DNA of 64,000 nt from Lepidurus packardi (GCA_023053545.1 JAKZAN010000106.1:1-64000), one strand, 5' to 3'. Counted from the stretch's first letter, positions 1 through 8,560 are shown. Program-made: numbers and translations. The notes: a model not told the origin generated them from the letters alone.

Positions 1-1
1 A

Positions 2-559
2 GGCAAAACCATGTGTTCGCTTTGCTCGCGCTTGCGGCGCGGCATTTTGTACCGCGTGGCCGAAGAGCTGGGCGCCACCAAAATCGCGCTGGGCCACCAC
101 CGCGACGACATGCTGCAGACCTTGTTCCTCAACATGTTCTTTGCCTCCAAGCTCAAAGGCATGCCGCCCAAGCTGGCCAGCGACGACGGCAAAAACATCG
201 TCATTCGGCCCTTGGCCTATGTGAACGAAAAAGACCTGATCCGCTGGGCCGAGGTGCAGCAGTTCCCCATCATCCCTTGCACCTTGTGCGGCAGCCAAGA
301 CGGCTTGCAGCGCGTGCAAGTGGGCAATATGCTGCGCGAATGGGAACAAAAATTCCCGGGTCGGCTGGAGAACATGTTCACCGCCTTGCAAAACGTGGTG
401 CCCTCGCACCTGATGGACCACCAGCTGCACGACTTCAAAGGCATCAAGACCACGGGCGTGGCCGACCCCGAAGGCGACAAAGCCTTTGACCCGCCCGAGC
501 TGCCCAAGGTGGCCAAGTCGGCCAGCGTGCAGTTCATGGCCAAGGCGCCGCAGCTGTAA
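2..559 (+). CDS. ttcA: tRNA 2-thiocytidine biosynthesis protein TtcA (3' part)
   Basis: This is the C-terminal ~185 residues of TtcA, the ATP-dependent enzyme that thiolates cytidine 32 of certain tRNAs using a [4Fe-4S] cluster. The frame is open from the window edge, so the N-terminal PP-loop (SGGKDS) lies outside. Visible hallmarks are the [10 protein letters not shown] motif and the later CTLCGSQ motif, which hold cluster-binding cysteines, and the [10 protein letters not shown] segment typical of the PP-loop ATPase fold. The acidic C-terminal tail is normal for the family. The gene is truncated by the window, not by mutation. Confidence 0.93.
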   Translation, partial: GKTMCSLCSRLRRGILYRVAEELGATKIALGHHRDDMLQTLFLNMFFASKLKGMPPKLASDDGKNIVIRPLAYVNEKDLIRWAEVQQFPIIPCTLCGSQDGLQRVQVGNMLREWEQKFPGRLENMFTALQNVVPSHLMDHQLHDFKGIKTTGVADPEGDKAFDPPELPKVAKSASVQFMAKAPQL

Positions 560-643
560 GCGCAGGGGCCGGGTGCCGCTCGGTCTTGCCGGCCCTCTGC
601 CTGTTTCTTTTGAATGCTTAAATGGATCGGAAAGGACCTCGTC

Positions 644-1321
644 ATGACCCGGCTGATGCTTGAATTTCCCGGTCGACTGGCTCGGCTTTTTTCGCAGCGC
701 CGCTGGGCGCTGCCAGCGGCTGCACTCCTGGGTGTCGCCGCTTTGACCGGTTGCAGTGGCATGCGCCTGGTCGATACCGACGTCAGCGCTTTTGCCGTCT
801 GGCCCGCATCACCGCCGGTGAGCGGCACGACCTACCGTTTTGAACGCTTGCCGTCGCAGCAGCTGCCCGCCGGGCAGACGCTGGGCCGCAGCGAGATGTC
901 GCAAGACCAGCTCGAAATCGCCGCGCAGGTCGCGCTGGGCCGCTACGGCCTGGTCAACAACCCGGCAGCGGCCACGCTGGACGTGCAGGTCAGCGCCACC
1001 ACCTCGCTCGCTCAGTCTTCGCCTTTTGGCGGCGGCTTTTATGGCGGGCCGTCGGTGTCGCTGGGCGGTGGTTCGCGCGGCGGCTTTGTGGGCTTTTCCA
1101 TGCCGATCATGCGCATGGAGCCCACGCTTTACACCCGTGAGCTGGCCATCGTCATGCGCGACAGCCGCAGCCACGCCGTGGTGTTTGAAACGCGGGCGCG
1201 GCACAACGGCGTGTGGGCCGACGCGCAGGTCGTCTTCCCGGCCATGCTCGACGCTGCGCTGCAAGGCTTTCCGCGCCCGCCGCCGGGCGCGCGCCGCATC
1301 AACGTGGAAGTGCCGCGCTGA
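644..1321 (+). CDS. DUF4136-type outer-membrane lipoprotein
   Basis: This predicted lipoprotein has 225 residues. The ATG at 644 was chosen over the one at 614 because AAAGGA lies 7 nt upstream (631-636). A hydrophobic segment ends in the lipobox LTGC with the lipidated Cys at residue 37. The rest resembles DUF4136 proteins: a beta-rich domain with a glycine-rich loop (around residues 125-150) and a C-terminal region including ETRARHNG. The function of the family is not settled; an envelope role is likely. The stop overlaps the next start by one base, so the two genes are probably translationally coupled. Confidence 0.75.
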   Translation: MTRLMLEFPGRLARLFSQRRWALPAAALLGVAALTGCSGMRLVDTDVSAFAVWPASPPVSGTTYRFERLPSQQLPAGQTLGRSEMSQDQLEIAAQVALGRYGLVNNPAAATLDVQVSATTSLAQSSPFGGGFYGGPSVSLGGGSRGGFVGFSMPIMRMEPTLYTRELAIVMRDSRSHAVVFETRARHNGVWADAQVVFPAMLDAALQGFPRPPPGARRINVEVPR

Positions 1322-1959
1322 TGCAGGCGCCGACCCGCATCATCGCCATTCGCCACGGCGAAACCGCCTGGAACGTGGACACCCGCATCCAAGGCCACCT
1401 GGACATTCCGCTGAACGACACCGGCCACCGCCAAGCCGCCCGGCTGGGTCGGGCTTTGGCTGGCGAGCCGCTGGCCGCCATCTACGCCAGCGACCTGTTG
1501 CGCGCCTTTGAAACCGCGCAATACGTGGGCCGCGCCACCGGCGTGGCGGTGGTGCCCGACACCGGCTTGCGTGAACGCGGCTTTGGCCAGTTTGAAGGCC
1601 GCACCTTCGCCGAGATCGAAGCCGCCTCGCCTGCCGACGCGCAGCGCTGGCGCCAGCGCGACCCCGAGTTTTCGCCCCTTGGCGGCGAGTCGCTGTTGCA
1701 GTTGCAAGCCCGCGTGGTGAGCACGGCCGAGCGCCTGGCCGCACAACACCCCGGCGAGCTGATTGCCCTCGTCGGCCACGGCGGCGTGATGGACGTGCTG
1801 TACCGCGCCGCCACCCGCATTGACCTGCAAGCCGCCCGCACCTGGGAACTGGGCAACGCCGCCATCAACCGCCTGTTGTGGACGCCGCAAGGCTTTTCAT
1901 TGGTGGGCTGGGCCGACACCCAGCATCTGAGCGACACCTTGGACGAATCGCTGGCCTGA
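1321..1959 (+). CDS. histidine phosphatase family protein (phosphoglycerate mutase-like)
   Basis: This 212-residue member of histidine phosphatase branch 1 has the catalytic RHGET motif at residues 11-15 (nucleophile His12) and the second catalytic His in LVGHGG (His153). Arg61 in the LLRAFETA segment and Glu85 in LRERGFG fit the phosphate pocket. Its length matches cobalamin-pathway or broad-specificity phosphatases of the family, and the substrate cannot be told from sequence. The ATG overlaps the TGA of the upstream lipoprotein gene by one base. Confidence 0.88.
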   Translation: MQAPTRIIAIRHGETAWNVDTRIQGHLDIPLNDTGHRQAARLGRALAGEPLAAIYASDLLRAFETAQYVGRATGVAVVPDTGLRERGFGQFEGRTFAEIEAASPADAQRWRQRDPEFSPLGGESLLQLQARVVSTAERLAAQHPGELIALVGHGGVMDVLYRAATRIDLQAARTWELGNAAINRLLWTPQGFSLVGWADTQHLSDTLDESLA

Positions 1960-1986
1960 GCGCTTCACGCTGGCCTGAGCACTTCA
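1949..1986. repeat. 19-bp tandem direct repeat at the phosphatase gene end
   Basis: Two adjacent 19-nt copies (1949-1967 and 1968-1986) differ at one position. The first copy includes the phosphatase stop codon. They lie between that gene and the recombinase gene, where a short duplication might mark an integration boundary. That reading is inference. Confidence 0.5.
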
Positions 1987-2050
1987 ATGAGGGGTGGCCC
2001 GCGCTCGACGGGCGACCCGGAGTTCTTCTCTTGGCCCGTGCCTTGCAGGG

Positions 2051-3706
2051 TCAGCCCGCCGCCGTGCTGCGCGACTCCACCCGTCTGCGGCTTTGCAGCA
2101 ACGCAATGTTTTGCTCCCCCGTCACCGTGCTGGCGTAGTGCTTGTTGATCACGTCCACGCTGGTGCGGGCATTGCGCGCCAGGGTCAGCAGGTCGATGCC
2201 CTGGCCGTACAACAAGCGAAAGGTGATCGACGAATGACGCAAGCTGTACAAGCTGCGCGGCTGGCCGTGCGGGCCTTGCTTCAAGCCGGTTTGCGCCAGC
2301 ACCCAGTTGAAGTGAAAGTTCAACACCCAGTGCGCGTAATTGCGGTCCTTGAGGTGCGGCAAAAACAAATAGTCGTCCGGCCCCGCCAGCCCGGCCGGGC
2401 CTTGGTGTTGGCCAATCTGCTCGTAAATACGCACCGCCGGGCGCAAGGTCACGATGGGTTTGCCGTGGCGCTTGGTCTCGGGCAGCGTCAGCCGCAAATA
2501 GGTGTGATTCGCCCGCACGATCTCCACATGCCGGTGCTGCAAGGTTTTCAAGTCGCTGGGCCGAATAAAGCTGTTGAGCATGAAGCCAATCGCCCAAGCC
2601 ATGTCTGGCGGCAGCGTCTGCTCGGCCCGGCGAATCTTGTAGCTGCTGCGAATTTCTTTCGTTGACTCTGGGTGCTGCTGCCCCCGCAAGCGCCGCGCAC
2701 AGCGAATGATCTTCCAGTACTCGCTGGGCGTGAAAGCCCCGCGCGAGGTGGTGTGGATCTTGATCTTCGGAAACTCCGGCAACTTGTCCAGCACGCCCGT
2801 CGCCACGCCGTACATCAGCACCTTGCGCACGGCCACCAGGTACTGGCTCACGGTGGTGCTGCTAAAACGCTGGCTCAGCGTCTGCGTGAAGTCCTGCAAG
2901 GCCAGGTAATTGACCTCTTGCGGCGCCCGCTCGCCCCACAGCGGCAAGATGTGCGCGTCCAGCCGGTTCTTGAGCACCTGCCAACTCCCCAGGCTGAACT
3001 CCCCTCGCTGCGTCCTCGCCTTTTCACTGAGCAAGACCTGCGCCGCCAAAGCCCCAAACAGCGGCCCCGGCCGGCGCCCACCAACCCGCTCCCGTTCCCC
3101 CTGAGGTATCGAAGGGTCCCCTTCCCGTTCCCCCTGAGCCTGTCGAAGGAGCCTGTCCTGAGCCTGTCGAAGGGCTCGTCCTGAGGTATCGAACGAGGGC
3201 ACCGAATGCCGACCTGCTTCCCGCTCCCGTTCGCCCTGAGGTATCGAAGGGTCAGCTTCTCCGCACCCCCGTTCCCCCTGAGCTTGTCGAAGGTCCGCTC
3301 GTCCTGAGGTATCGAAGGAAGCCTGTCGAAGGAGCCTGTCCTGAGCCTGTCGAAGGAGCCTGTCCTGAGCCTGTCGAAGGGCCACCCCCCCCGCATGCCG
3401 CTGCGCCATCAGCTGCTCATAAAACCGCCGCGCAAAGCTCTGCGCCAGCCGCAGCGACTGGGTTTGCGTGCTGCGCCGGTGCGTGCGCCCCTCCACCCAG
3501 CAGCGCACCTGCCAGAACCGGCTCGCCGCCATTTTGAAGACCACCAGCTTTTGCGGATAGCCCGGCACCGGCGTGAGCGTCTCCGGTATCGGCACGGTGC
3601 GCTCCCGCGCCTGCCGCCGCTGCGGCAAGGCATGCGCTGGCGAGCCCGCGTCATTGGCGGCCGAGCGCTGAAAAAGCGGTGGATCAAATGGGGTTTCAAC
3701 AATCAT
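2051..3706 (-). CDS. tyrosine recombinase/integrase with repeat-expanded N-terminal half
   Basis: This 551-residue site-specific recombinase of the tyrosine family belongs to a form common in betaproteobacterial genomes. The C-terminal catalytic domain shows the first Arg in FIRPSD (about residue 382), the second Arg box in SLYSLRHS, and the nucleophile Tyr524 in NKHYAS. The usual third-box His is replaced in the LARNARTS segment. An arm/core-binding region precedes it. Residues ~103-203 are not normal protein sequence: they translate a cluster of short interspersed repeats (RQAQDRLL, SIPQGERE and SFDTSGRA units) that keep the frame open. The start has a G-rich Shine-Dalgarno-like stretch just upstream. 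No phage or cargo genes accompany it. Confidence 0.8.
   Translation of the reverse strand: MIVETPFDPPLFQRSAANDAGSPAHALPQRRQARERTVPIPETLTPVPGYPQKLVVFKMAASRFWQVRCWVEGRTHRRSTQTQSLRLAQSFARRFYEQLMAQRHAGGVALRQAQDRLLRQAQDRLLRQASFDTSGRADLRQAQGERGCGEADPSIPQGEREREAGRHSVPSFDTSGRALRQAQDRLLRQAQGEREGDPSIPQGERERVGGRRPGPLFGALAAQVLLSEKARTQRGEFSLGSWQVLKNRLDAHILPLWGERAPQEVNYLALQDFTQTLSQRFSSTTVSQYLVAVRKVLMYGVATGVLDKLPEFPKIKIHTTSRGAFTPSEYWKIIRCARRLRGQQHPESTKEIRSSYKIRRAEQTLPPDMAWAIGFMLNSFIRPSDLKTLQHRHVEIVRANHTYLRLTLPETKRHGKPIVTLRPAVRIYEQIGQHQGPAGLAGPDDYLFLPHLKDRNYAHWVLNFHFNWVLAQTGLKQGPHGQPRSLYSLRHSSITFRLLYGQGIDLLTLARNARTSVDVINKHYASTVTGEQNIALLQSRRRVESRSTAAG
3097..3392. repeat. cluster of short interspersed repeats inside the recombinase gene
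   Basis: About ten copies or half-copies of a repeat built on CCCTGAG(GTAT/CTTG/CCTG)TCGAAGG-like cores occur in both orientations, partly as 21-24 nt tandems. The same family recurs near 11.7 kb and 21.0-21.3 kb. Here it lies wholly inside an open reading frame and is translated. Confidence 0.85.
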
Positions 3707-3981
3707 GCCCCCAGCCTAGCGACTAGCCGCGCCGCTGGCAAACTGGTAAAAATGAGTCATAAAGAACTCATTCGTGGTGGGTGGTTCACACAATTCAAAC
3801 GGCCCCAGCCGGTCCCCGGCACGCCGTTTCCCGCGTTACCAAGGGTCGTGGGCAGGGGCCGCCAGTGGTACACCGGCTGTTTGCGCCTTGCGCGAGCCAA
3901 GGGTCAAGCGCGAACACCCGAAAAACCCCATACAAAGCAAGCACTTAGGCTGCGGCGCGCGTCCGTAGCGGCCTGCGTGCT
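3707..3981. other. junction between the recombinase gene and the first porin
   Basis: No gene was found in this ~275-nt stretch. A porin promoter, ribosome binding site and start codon would be expected at its right end but are absent, so it may be a recombination junction. Confidence 0.5.
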
Positions 3982-5040
3982 TTGGCTGCTCTGGCTGCCA
4001 CGACGGCATTCGCTCAATCTTCCGTGACCATCTCTGGTCAGCTCGACGCTGGTCTGAGCTCCACCAAGCTGGGTAACGCCGCCACTCAAAACATCATGGG
4101 CACCGGCATTCACGGCGCTTCGCGTCTGCGTTTCGTGGGCGTGGAAGACCTGGGCGGCGGCAACAAAGCCAACTTCTGGCTCGAGATGCAGCCTAGCTTC
4201 CAGACCGGCGCTGTGAACGCTGACTTGTTCAACCGCGGCGCTTGGCTCGGTCTGCAAGGCGGCTGGGGTGAAGTTCGTTTGGGCCGTCAGGGCACCAACA
4301 CCATCGGCGCAGTCTGCACCATCGACCAGCACGGCTGCTACTCCGGCTTCTACGGCGGCGGCTTGTTGTTCTCCGGCCAAGCAGGTCCTGGCGCTACCGG
4401 CGCTGGCTTGATGCTGGCTAACCCAACACGCGGCGGCACACAAGCTGCTTCGACCACCGGCTCCGCTGCTGACTCCACACGTTATGTCCGCTCTGTCCGT
4501 TACAGCCTGCCTACCCTCGTGACTGGCTTGTCTGTCAACGCCACCTACGCTTACGGCACGGCTGAGACCGCTACCGCTTCCGCTGCTGGCAACAGCACCG
4601 GTATGGACGCAACCTACGTCGCAGGCCCTATGGCTGTGGTGTTCGCCTACCAAAAGGCCGGTGCTGATGCAGGCGCTGACAAAACGGGCAACCTGACCAC
4701 CTTTGGCGGTACCTACGACCTGGGCGTTGCCAAACTCGGTGCTGGCGTTCAGCAAGAAAAAGCAGCCGGTACGGCCGTTGCCTTCACCAAGGGTAGCTCT
4801 TACGGTTTGACCGCCACGGTGCCAATGGGCGCCTTCACACCGTACATCAAGTACGGCCAGCACAAGTACTCTGGCGGCACCCTGCTGTCCGTGACCAACG
4901 CCAAAATCGCCAACGTTGGCGTTCGCTACGCGCTGAGCAAGCGCAGCCTGGTGTATGTTGACTACGTCAACAACGCCGCTGCTGTGACCGGTACCTCGCA
5001 GAAGTCCATGGCTTCGGTGGGCGTTCAGCACAACTTCTGA
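3982..5040 (+). CDS. Gram-negative porin (outer-membrane beta-barrel), 5' end missing
   Basis: General porin of the betaproteobacterial type forming a trimeric outer-membrane channel. The mature part begins at AQSSVTISGQLDAG and ends in the outer-membrane sorting signal QHNF with a terminal Phe. The frame opens at 3949 and holds no ATG, GTG or Shine-Dalgarno in front; only TTG 3982 is available. The match to the second porin's signal peptide starts abruptly at codon 7 (ALAALAA), so the first six codons and the promoter appear replaced. The gene may therefore be silent, or expressed from a fusion. It converges with the second porin and shares its terminator sequence in inverted orientation. 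Confidence 0.75.
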   Translation: MAALAATTAFAQSSVTISGQLDAGLSSTKLGNAATQNIMGTGIHGASRLRFVGVEDLGGGNKANFWLEMQPSFQTGAVNADLFNRGAWLGLQGGWGEVRLGRQGTNTIGAVCTIDQHGCYSGFYGGGLLFSGQAGPGATGAGLMLANPTRGGTQAASTTGSAADSTRYVRSVRYSLPTLVTGLSVNATYAYGTAETATASAAGNSTGMDATYVAGPMAVVFAYQKAGADAGADKTGNLTTFGGTYDLGVAKLGAGVQQEKAAGTAVAFTKGSSYGLTATVPMGAFTPYIKYGQHKYSGGTLLSVTNAKIANVGVRYALSKRSLVYVDYVNNAAAVTGTSQKSMASVGVQHNF

Positions 5041-5080
5041 TCGGACGCTGGCCTTGCGTCAGCTGACGGTTTAGAAACCT

Positions 5081-5114
5081 AAAAACCCGCCGTGGCAACA
5101 CGGCGGGTTTTTTT
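5081..5114 (+). terminator. Rho-independent terminator of the first porin
   Basis: An 11-bp GC-rich stem (ACCCGCCGTG paired with CACGGCGGGT) closed by a GCAA loop is followed by a seven-T run. Confidence 0.9.
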
Positions 5115-5536
5115 GCGTCTGCCGCCTGCCCGGCTGGCTTGTTGGCAACCTCAGTGGAGCCTCAAACGCAGTCCGCCGGTCAGGCGGGTCGTGTTTGGCG
5201 TCCACGTCAGCATTCGGCGGCGGGTGCTCGAGGCTTAATCCCAATGAATGCAAAAATCAGTCAACCAAGTCGGTGGGGCGCTCTGAAATTTATGCGGACT
5301 GTTGTGTAGACGGCAAAAACTCAACATCGACACGTTAATTAATATAAATACCAAGGTACCCATACCAGTCAGTTAATTCACCAAAATAGTATCAATTAGC
5401 TCATTTTCAAAATTCAGCCTCAGCCTGCTGCTTGCCCCTTCAAGCCAGCACCCAGCGGGCAGGCGCCTAGCCAAAAACCAGCGCCTGGCTCTACAACAGC
5501 CCAAGCAAAGCCACCAGTCACCCACAAGCCGGGCAT
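5115..5536. other. gene-free AT-richer spacer between convergent porins
   Basis: No credible gene is present. The middle (about 5320-5410) is clearly AT-richer than the rest of the window. It may be a hinge left by inverted duplication; nothing else is visible. Confidence 0.5.
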
Positions 5537-5573
5537 AAAAAAACCCGCCGTGTTGCCACGGCGGGTTTTTAGG
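5537..5573 (-). terminator. Rho-independent terminator of the second porin
   Basis: Same hairpin as at 5081-5114 in the opposite orientation, with the T run reading leftward (A run at 5537-5543 on the plus strand). Confidence 0.9.
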
Positions 5574-5609
5574 TTTCTAAACCGTCAGCTGGCTGATGCC
5601 AGCAGAAGA

Positions 5610-6540
5610 TCAGAAGGAGTGGCGCACGCCCATGTAGTAACCAGCCGACTGGGTCTTGGTCTTGGCCAAGAAAGCAGTCAGAGCCGTACGCTTGCTCAGA
5701 GCGTAGTCAGCGCCGAGTTCAACAGCGTTGACTTTGGTGTCGTTGTTGCGAGCGTACGTAGCGTACATGGTGGTTGCGCCGAAGGGAGCGCGGGCACCGA
5801 TGCTGATACCGTCTTGGCCAGGAAGAGTCCCGATAGCGCCGCGCTTGTTGTAGCTGGCCAAGACCGTTGCTGGGCCAAAGTTGTACGAAGCGTGGATACC
5901 AGAGTTGGCTTCCAGGGTCTTAGCCTTCAGGTAGCCAGCAGCAACCATCAGAGGGCCGTTTGCGTAGATCAAAGCTGCGTCAACCACCGATTTGTCGGCG
6001 TTGTCAGCAGCGTTCACGAAACCAACGCGGGCGGTGAAGCCGCCGATGTTAGGCGAGATGTAGTTGATCATGGCGCTGTTGCGCGAGCTCAGGCCAACGT
6101 TGGTGTTGATGGAGTAACGGATGCCCACAGCAGCCTCTGGGTCCGTACCGCGCCAGCCAGCAGCCGAACCGCCGACAGCAGCGATCACGCTGTTACGCGC
6201 TTGACGGCCGAGTTGCACCGTGCCGAAGCTACCACCCAAAGCGAACCAAGCAGCACGGCCAAAGCCAGTGGCGCCTGTGACTTCGGTACCGGCTTCGCCC
6301 ATGGCGTTGGTTTCCAGACCGAAGCTGGCCGACAAACCGCCGCCCAGATCTTCAGAACCTTTCATGCCCCAACGGATGCCGCCAGCGTCAGCCGTGCCTG
6401 GGTTGAATTGGGTTTTTTGGCCATTGCCAACAGAGCGGCCAACGCCCATGTCACCGTAGCCGTACAGCGTGACGGAAGACTGAGCCGAAGCGGCGGACAC
6501 GGCAGCCAGAGCAGCCAAAGCAATCAGGGATTTTTTCATT
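5610..6540 (-). CDS. Gram-negative porin (outer-membrane beta-barrel)
   Basis: This complete 309-residue porin has the signal peptide MKKSLIALAALAAVSAASA cleaved before QSSVTLYGYGD, typical porin segments SEDLGGGLSASFGLE and GRQARNSV, and a C-terminal ...GVRHSF ending in Phe. The ATG at 6540 is preceded by GGAGA at a good distance, and the frame runs further upstream only because no stop intervenes. Its 3' region is the inverted counterpart of the neighbouring porin, so the two are probably duplicated paralogues. Confidence 0.93.
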
Positions 6541-6618
6541 GAGAGTATCTCCAAGGTTAAACATAGGGCTCCAGGAGTTTTGGGCCCCGGGCCAACCTCC
6601 GTTACGGAAGTTGAGGCT

Positions 6619-6647
6619 ATTGCACCAGAGCTGCTGTGCTTAGGCAA
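6619..6647 (-). promoter_or_regulatory. candidate sigma70 promoter of the second porin
   Basis: Reading leftward: -35 TTGCCT (6647-6642), a 17-nt spacer and -10 TGCAAT (6624-6619). A 19-nt imperfect inverted repeat with arms AACTTCCG and CGGAGGTT sits around the predicted start (about 6595-6613). The 5' untranslated region would be about 70 nt. Confidence 0.5.
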
Positions 6648-6842
6648 AGAAATTAGCCATGAAATCCGGGTTTCGTTGCTGTCGTGCAACATCCGTGAAC
6701 CAGTTGACGATTGCGGACTTTTGGGAAATCAGCCGCCCGCCAACTGCGGCTTGGCTAAACTGACTCGTGTTCTAGCCGGTGGTTCCCACCCATTCTTTGG
6801 CGCTCGCCAGTCTTTTCGTCGGTCTTGGGCCGACCTTTTGCC

Positions 6843-7472
6843 ATGACCTCTTTCATCGACACCGCCCTGACCGCCGCCGACAACGCCTTGCGCACCTTGT
6901 TGGCCCAACCGCGCGCCCGCAAGGCGTGCGCCACGCTGCCCGAGCAGCCGACCGAACTGACGGCGGCTGACAAAGCGGCGTCTGGCGCGCTGATGCGGGT
7001 GAACCATGTGGGCGAGGTGTGTGCCCAAGCGCTGTATGCGGCCCAGGCCCTGAGCACGCGCGACCCGGCGTTGCGGGCGCATTTTTGGGCAGCCAGCCAA
7101 GAAGAGGGTGATCACCTGGCCTGGACGCATGAGCGGCTGGCCGCTTTGGGTGCGCGGCCTTCGCTGCTCAATCCGCTTTGGTATGCCGGCGCTTTTGGCT
7201 TGGGGCTGGTGGCCGGGCGTTTGGGTGACCGCGTGAGCCTGGGCTTTGTGCAGGAAACCGAGCGCCAGGTCGAAGCGCACCTGGCCAGTCACTTAGAGCG
7301 CTTGCCGCTGGCCGACCACGCCTCGCGGGCGGTGGTGGCGCAAATGAAATCCGACGAAGCCCGTCATGCCCAAGAAGCCGGGGCGGCTGGCGCGCTGGAC
7401 TTGCCGGCACCGGTCAAAGCGCTGATGCGGGCGTCGGCCAAGGTCATGACGACGACGGCGCACTATATATAA
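6843..7472 (+). CDS. coq7: 2-nonaprenyl-3-methyl-6-methoxy-1,4-benzoquinol hydroxylase (COQ7-type)
   Basis: This di-iron monooxygenase of ubiquinone biosynthesis adds the last ring hydroxyl. The 209-residue protein contains the expected ligands: Glu58 (NHVGEVC), Glu88 and His91 (QEEGDH), Glu140 (VQETERQ), and Glu172 and His175 (DEARH). ATG 6843 was chosen over the in-frame TTG at 6825 because the N-terminus then matches the family. It is a single-gene unit; the strand changes downstream. Confidence 0.93.
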   Translation: MTSFIDTALTAADNALRTLLAQPRARKACATLPEQPTELTAADKAASGALMRVNHVGEVCAQALYAAQALSTRDPALRAHFWAASQEEGDHLAWTHERLAALGARPSLLNPLWYAGAFGLGLVAGRLGDRVSLGFVQETERQVEAHLASHLERLPLADHASRAVVAQMKSDEARHAQEAGAAGALDLPAPVKALMRASAKVMTTTAHYI

Positions 7473-7502
7473 GCGGTCGTTCAGCATTGCAGCGTTCCCC
7501 AC

Positions 7503-7778
7503 TCAAGGGTACTGCTGCCGTGCATGGACGACGTTCAGGATTTCAATTTGTTGGGCCGCGTGCCGGTACACCAAGATGTAGTTAGGGTGGGACACGAATT
7601 CATGGGTCCCCGGCACACGGCCCCGTCGAAATTGGGCTGGCAAAAGGCCCAGTGCGTCCGCGTCGTCTATCAATCTATGAACCAAGCGGCGCGCAGCCGC
7701 AGGGTCACGCTCCGCAATAAATTCAGCGATGGTTTGAAGGTCTTCTAAAGCTGACTCAAGCCAAGCGACGCTTTGCCA
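7503..7778 (-). CDS. RelE/ParE-family toxin-like protein (start unresolved)
   Basis: The C-terminal part has the RelE/ParE fold signature: a helical segment with AERDPAAARR followed by the strand region FVSHPNYILVYR and a terminal ILNVVHAR. Family members act as mRNA-cleaving or gyrase-inhibiting toxins neutralised by the neighbouring antitoxin. The homologous frame is open from 7808 down to the stop at 7503 but contains no ATG or GTG at the expected N-terminus, while an ATG lies one frame away at 7779. Either a rare start is used or a one-base shift breaks the gene near its beginning. It overlaps the antitoxin 3' end, as usual for such pairs. Confidence 0.65.
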   Translation of the reverse strand, partial: WQSVAWLESALEDLQTIAEFIAERDPAAARRLVHRLIDDADALGLLPAQFRRGRVPGTHEFVSHPNYILVYRHAAQQIEILNVVHARQQYP

Positions 7779-7969
7779 TGCTGGCGTTCTGCCGACTGAA
7801 TTAAGGCGTCAACCCGGCGTACCACTTCATCGCCGGTGTAGCGCGGCTCAGCCGCAACGTCTGCACGTTCCAACGAGGCTTGAACCTTGCTACGGAACCA
7901 GAGGTCGTAGATGTCCGCGTCTTCTTGACTAGGGAACTCTGAAACCAAGGGGTTTAGCGGTGTGGGCAT
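7745..7969 (-). CDS. RelB/StbD-like antitoxin
   Basis: This 74-residue protein resembles antitoxins of RelE/ParE modules with a short acidic N-terminus and a YDLWFRSKVQASLE core followed by a DEVVRRVDALI helix. It would bind the downstream toxin and autoregulate the operon. The gene precedes and overlaps the toxin frame. No clear operator was identified upstream. Confidence 0.68.
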   Translation of the reverse strand: MPTPLNPLVSEFPSQEDADIYDLWFRSKVQASLERADVAAEPRYTGDEVVRRVDALIQSAERQHGKASLGLSQL

Positions 7970-8011
7970 TTCAAAAGATTAGCATAAGCAGCCTCTTGCC
8001 GCTAAGCCGCT

Positions 8012-8470
8012 TCAAACCTCCACGATCTCAAAGCTGGTGCTGATCTCGGCCGTCTTGCCCAGCATGATGGTGGCTGAGCAGTATTTGTCGTGGCTCATGG
8101 CAATGGCCCGTTCTACCGTGCCTGCCACCAGCGCCCGGCCGGTGACGACAAAGTGCATGTGGATCTGGGTGAAGACCTTGGGGTCGGTCTCGGCGCGCTC
8201 AGAGGTGAGCTTGACCGAGCAGCCGCGCACGTCTTGCCGGCCGCGTTTGAGGATCAGCACCACGTCGTAAGCGGTGCAGCCGCCTGCGCCGGCCAGCACG
8301 GTTTCCATGGGGCGGGGCGCCAAGTTGGCGCCGCCGTTGTCAGGTTTGGTGGCGTCGGGCGCGCCGTCCATCACCAAGGTGTGGCCGCTGCCGGTGTGCG
8401 CCACAAAGGACATGGCCGACCCTTCGCCAGGGATCGCCTGGGGACCGCCCCAGCTGACTATGCATTGCAT
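8012..8470 (-). CDS. OsmC family protein (YhfA-like)
   Basis: This 152-residue OsmC/Ohr-superfamily protein has two conserved cysteines, Cys65 in GAGGCTAYD and Cys131 in KYCSAT, which form the peroxidatic pair in the family. The RPMETVLAGAGG stretch is typical. The subgroup is closer to YhfA than to Ohr; the substrate is uncertain. The gene is divergent from the RNA/ilvA promoter region to its right. Confidence 0.88.
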   Translation of the reverse strand: MQCIVSWGGPQAIPGEGSAMSFVAHTGSGHTLVMDGAPDATKPDNGGANLAPRPMETVLAGAGGCTAYDVVLILKRGRQDVRGCSVKLTSERAETDPKVFTQIHMHFVVTGRALVAGTVERAIAMSHDKYCSATIMLGKTAEISTSFEIVEV

Positions 8471-8539
8471 GAATTACCGTCTTTCAAACTAGTGATGGGG
8501 CCGAAAAAATGACCGCCGTTGACCGGGGTATACGCCGCG

Positions 8540-8560
8540 CCATGTTGCGGCGCAACATGG
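8540..8560. promoter_or_regulatory. perfect palindrome (candidate operator) over a -35 box
   Basis: Two 10-nt arms (CCATGTTGCG and CGCAACATGG) flank a single G. The left arm contains the -35 hexamer at 8545-8550, so a bound protein would block the promoter. The regulator is unknown. Confidence 0.7.

Larger units (their letters stand above)
5060..5591. repeat. perfect 55-nt inverted repeat spanning both porin terminators
   Basis: Positions 5060-5114 are the exact reverse complement of 5537-5591 across 55 nt. Weaker similarity continues outward through both stop codons into the porin coding ends. The arms flank a 422-nt spacer. Confidence 0.93.

Noticed and set aside
2051..3706. Prophage or genomic island driven by the recombinase
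   Set aside because: No phage, conjugation or cargo genes and no tRNA target were found around it; housekeeping-type genes flank it closely.
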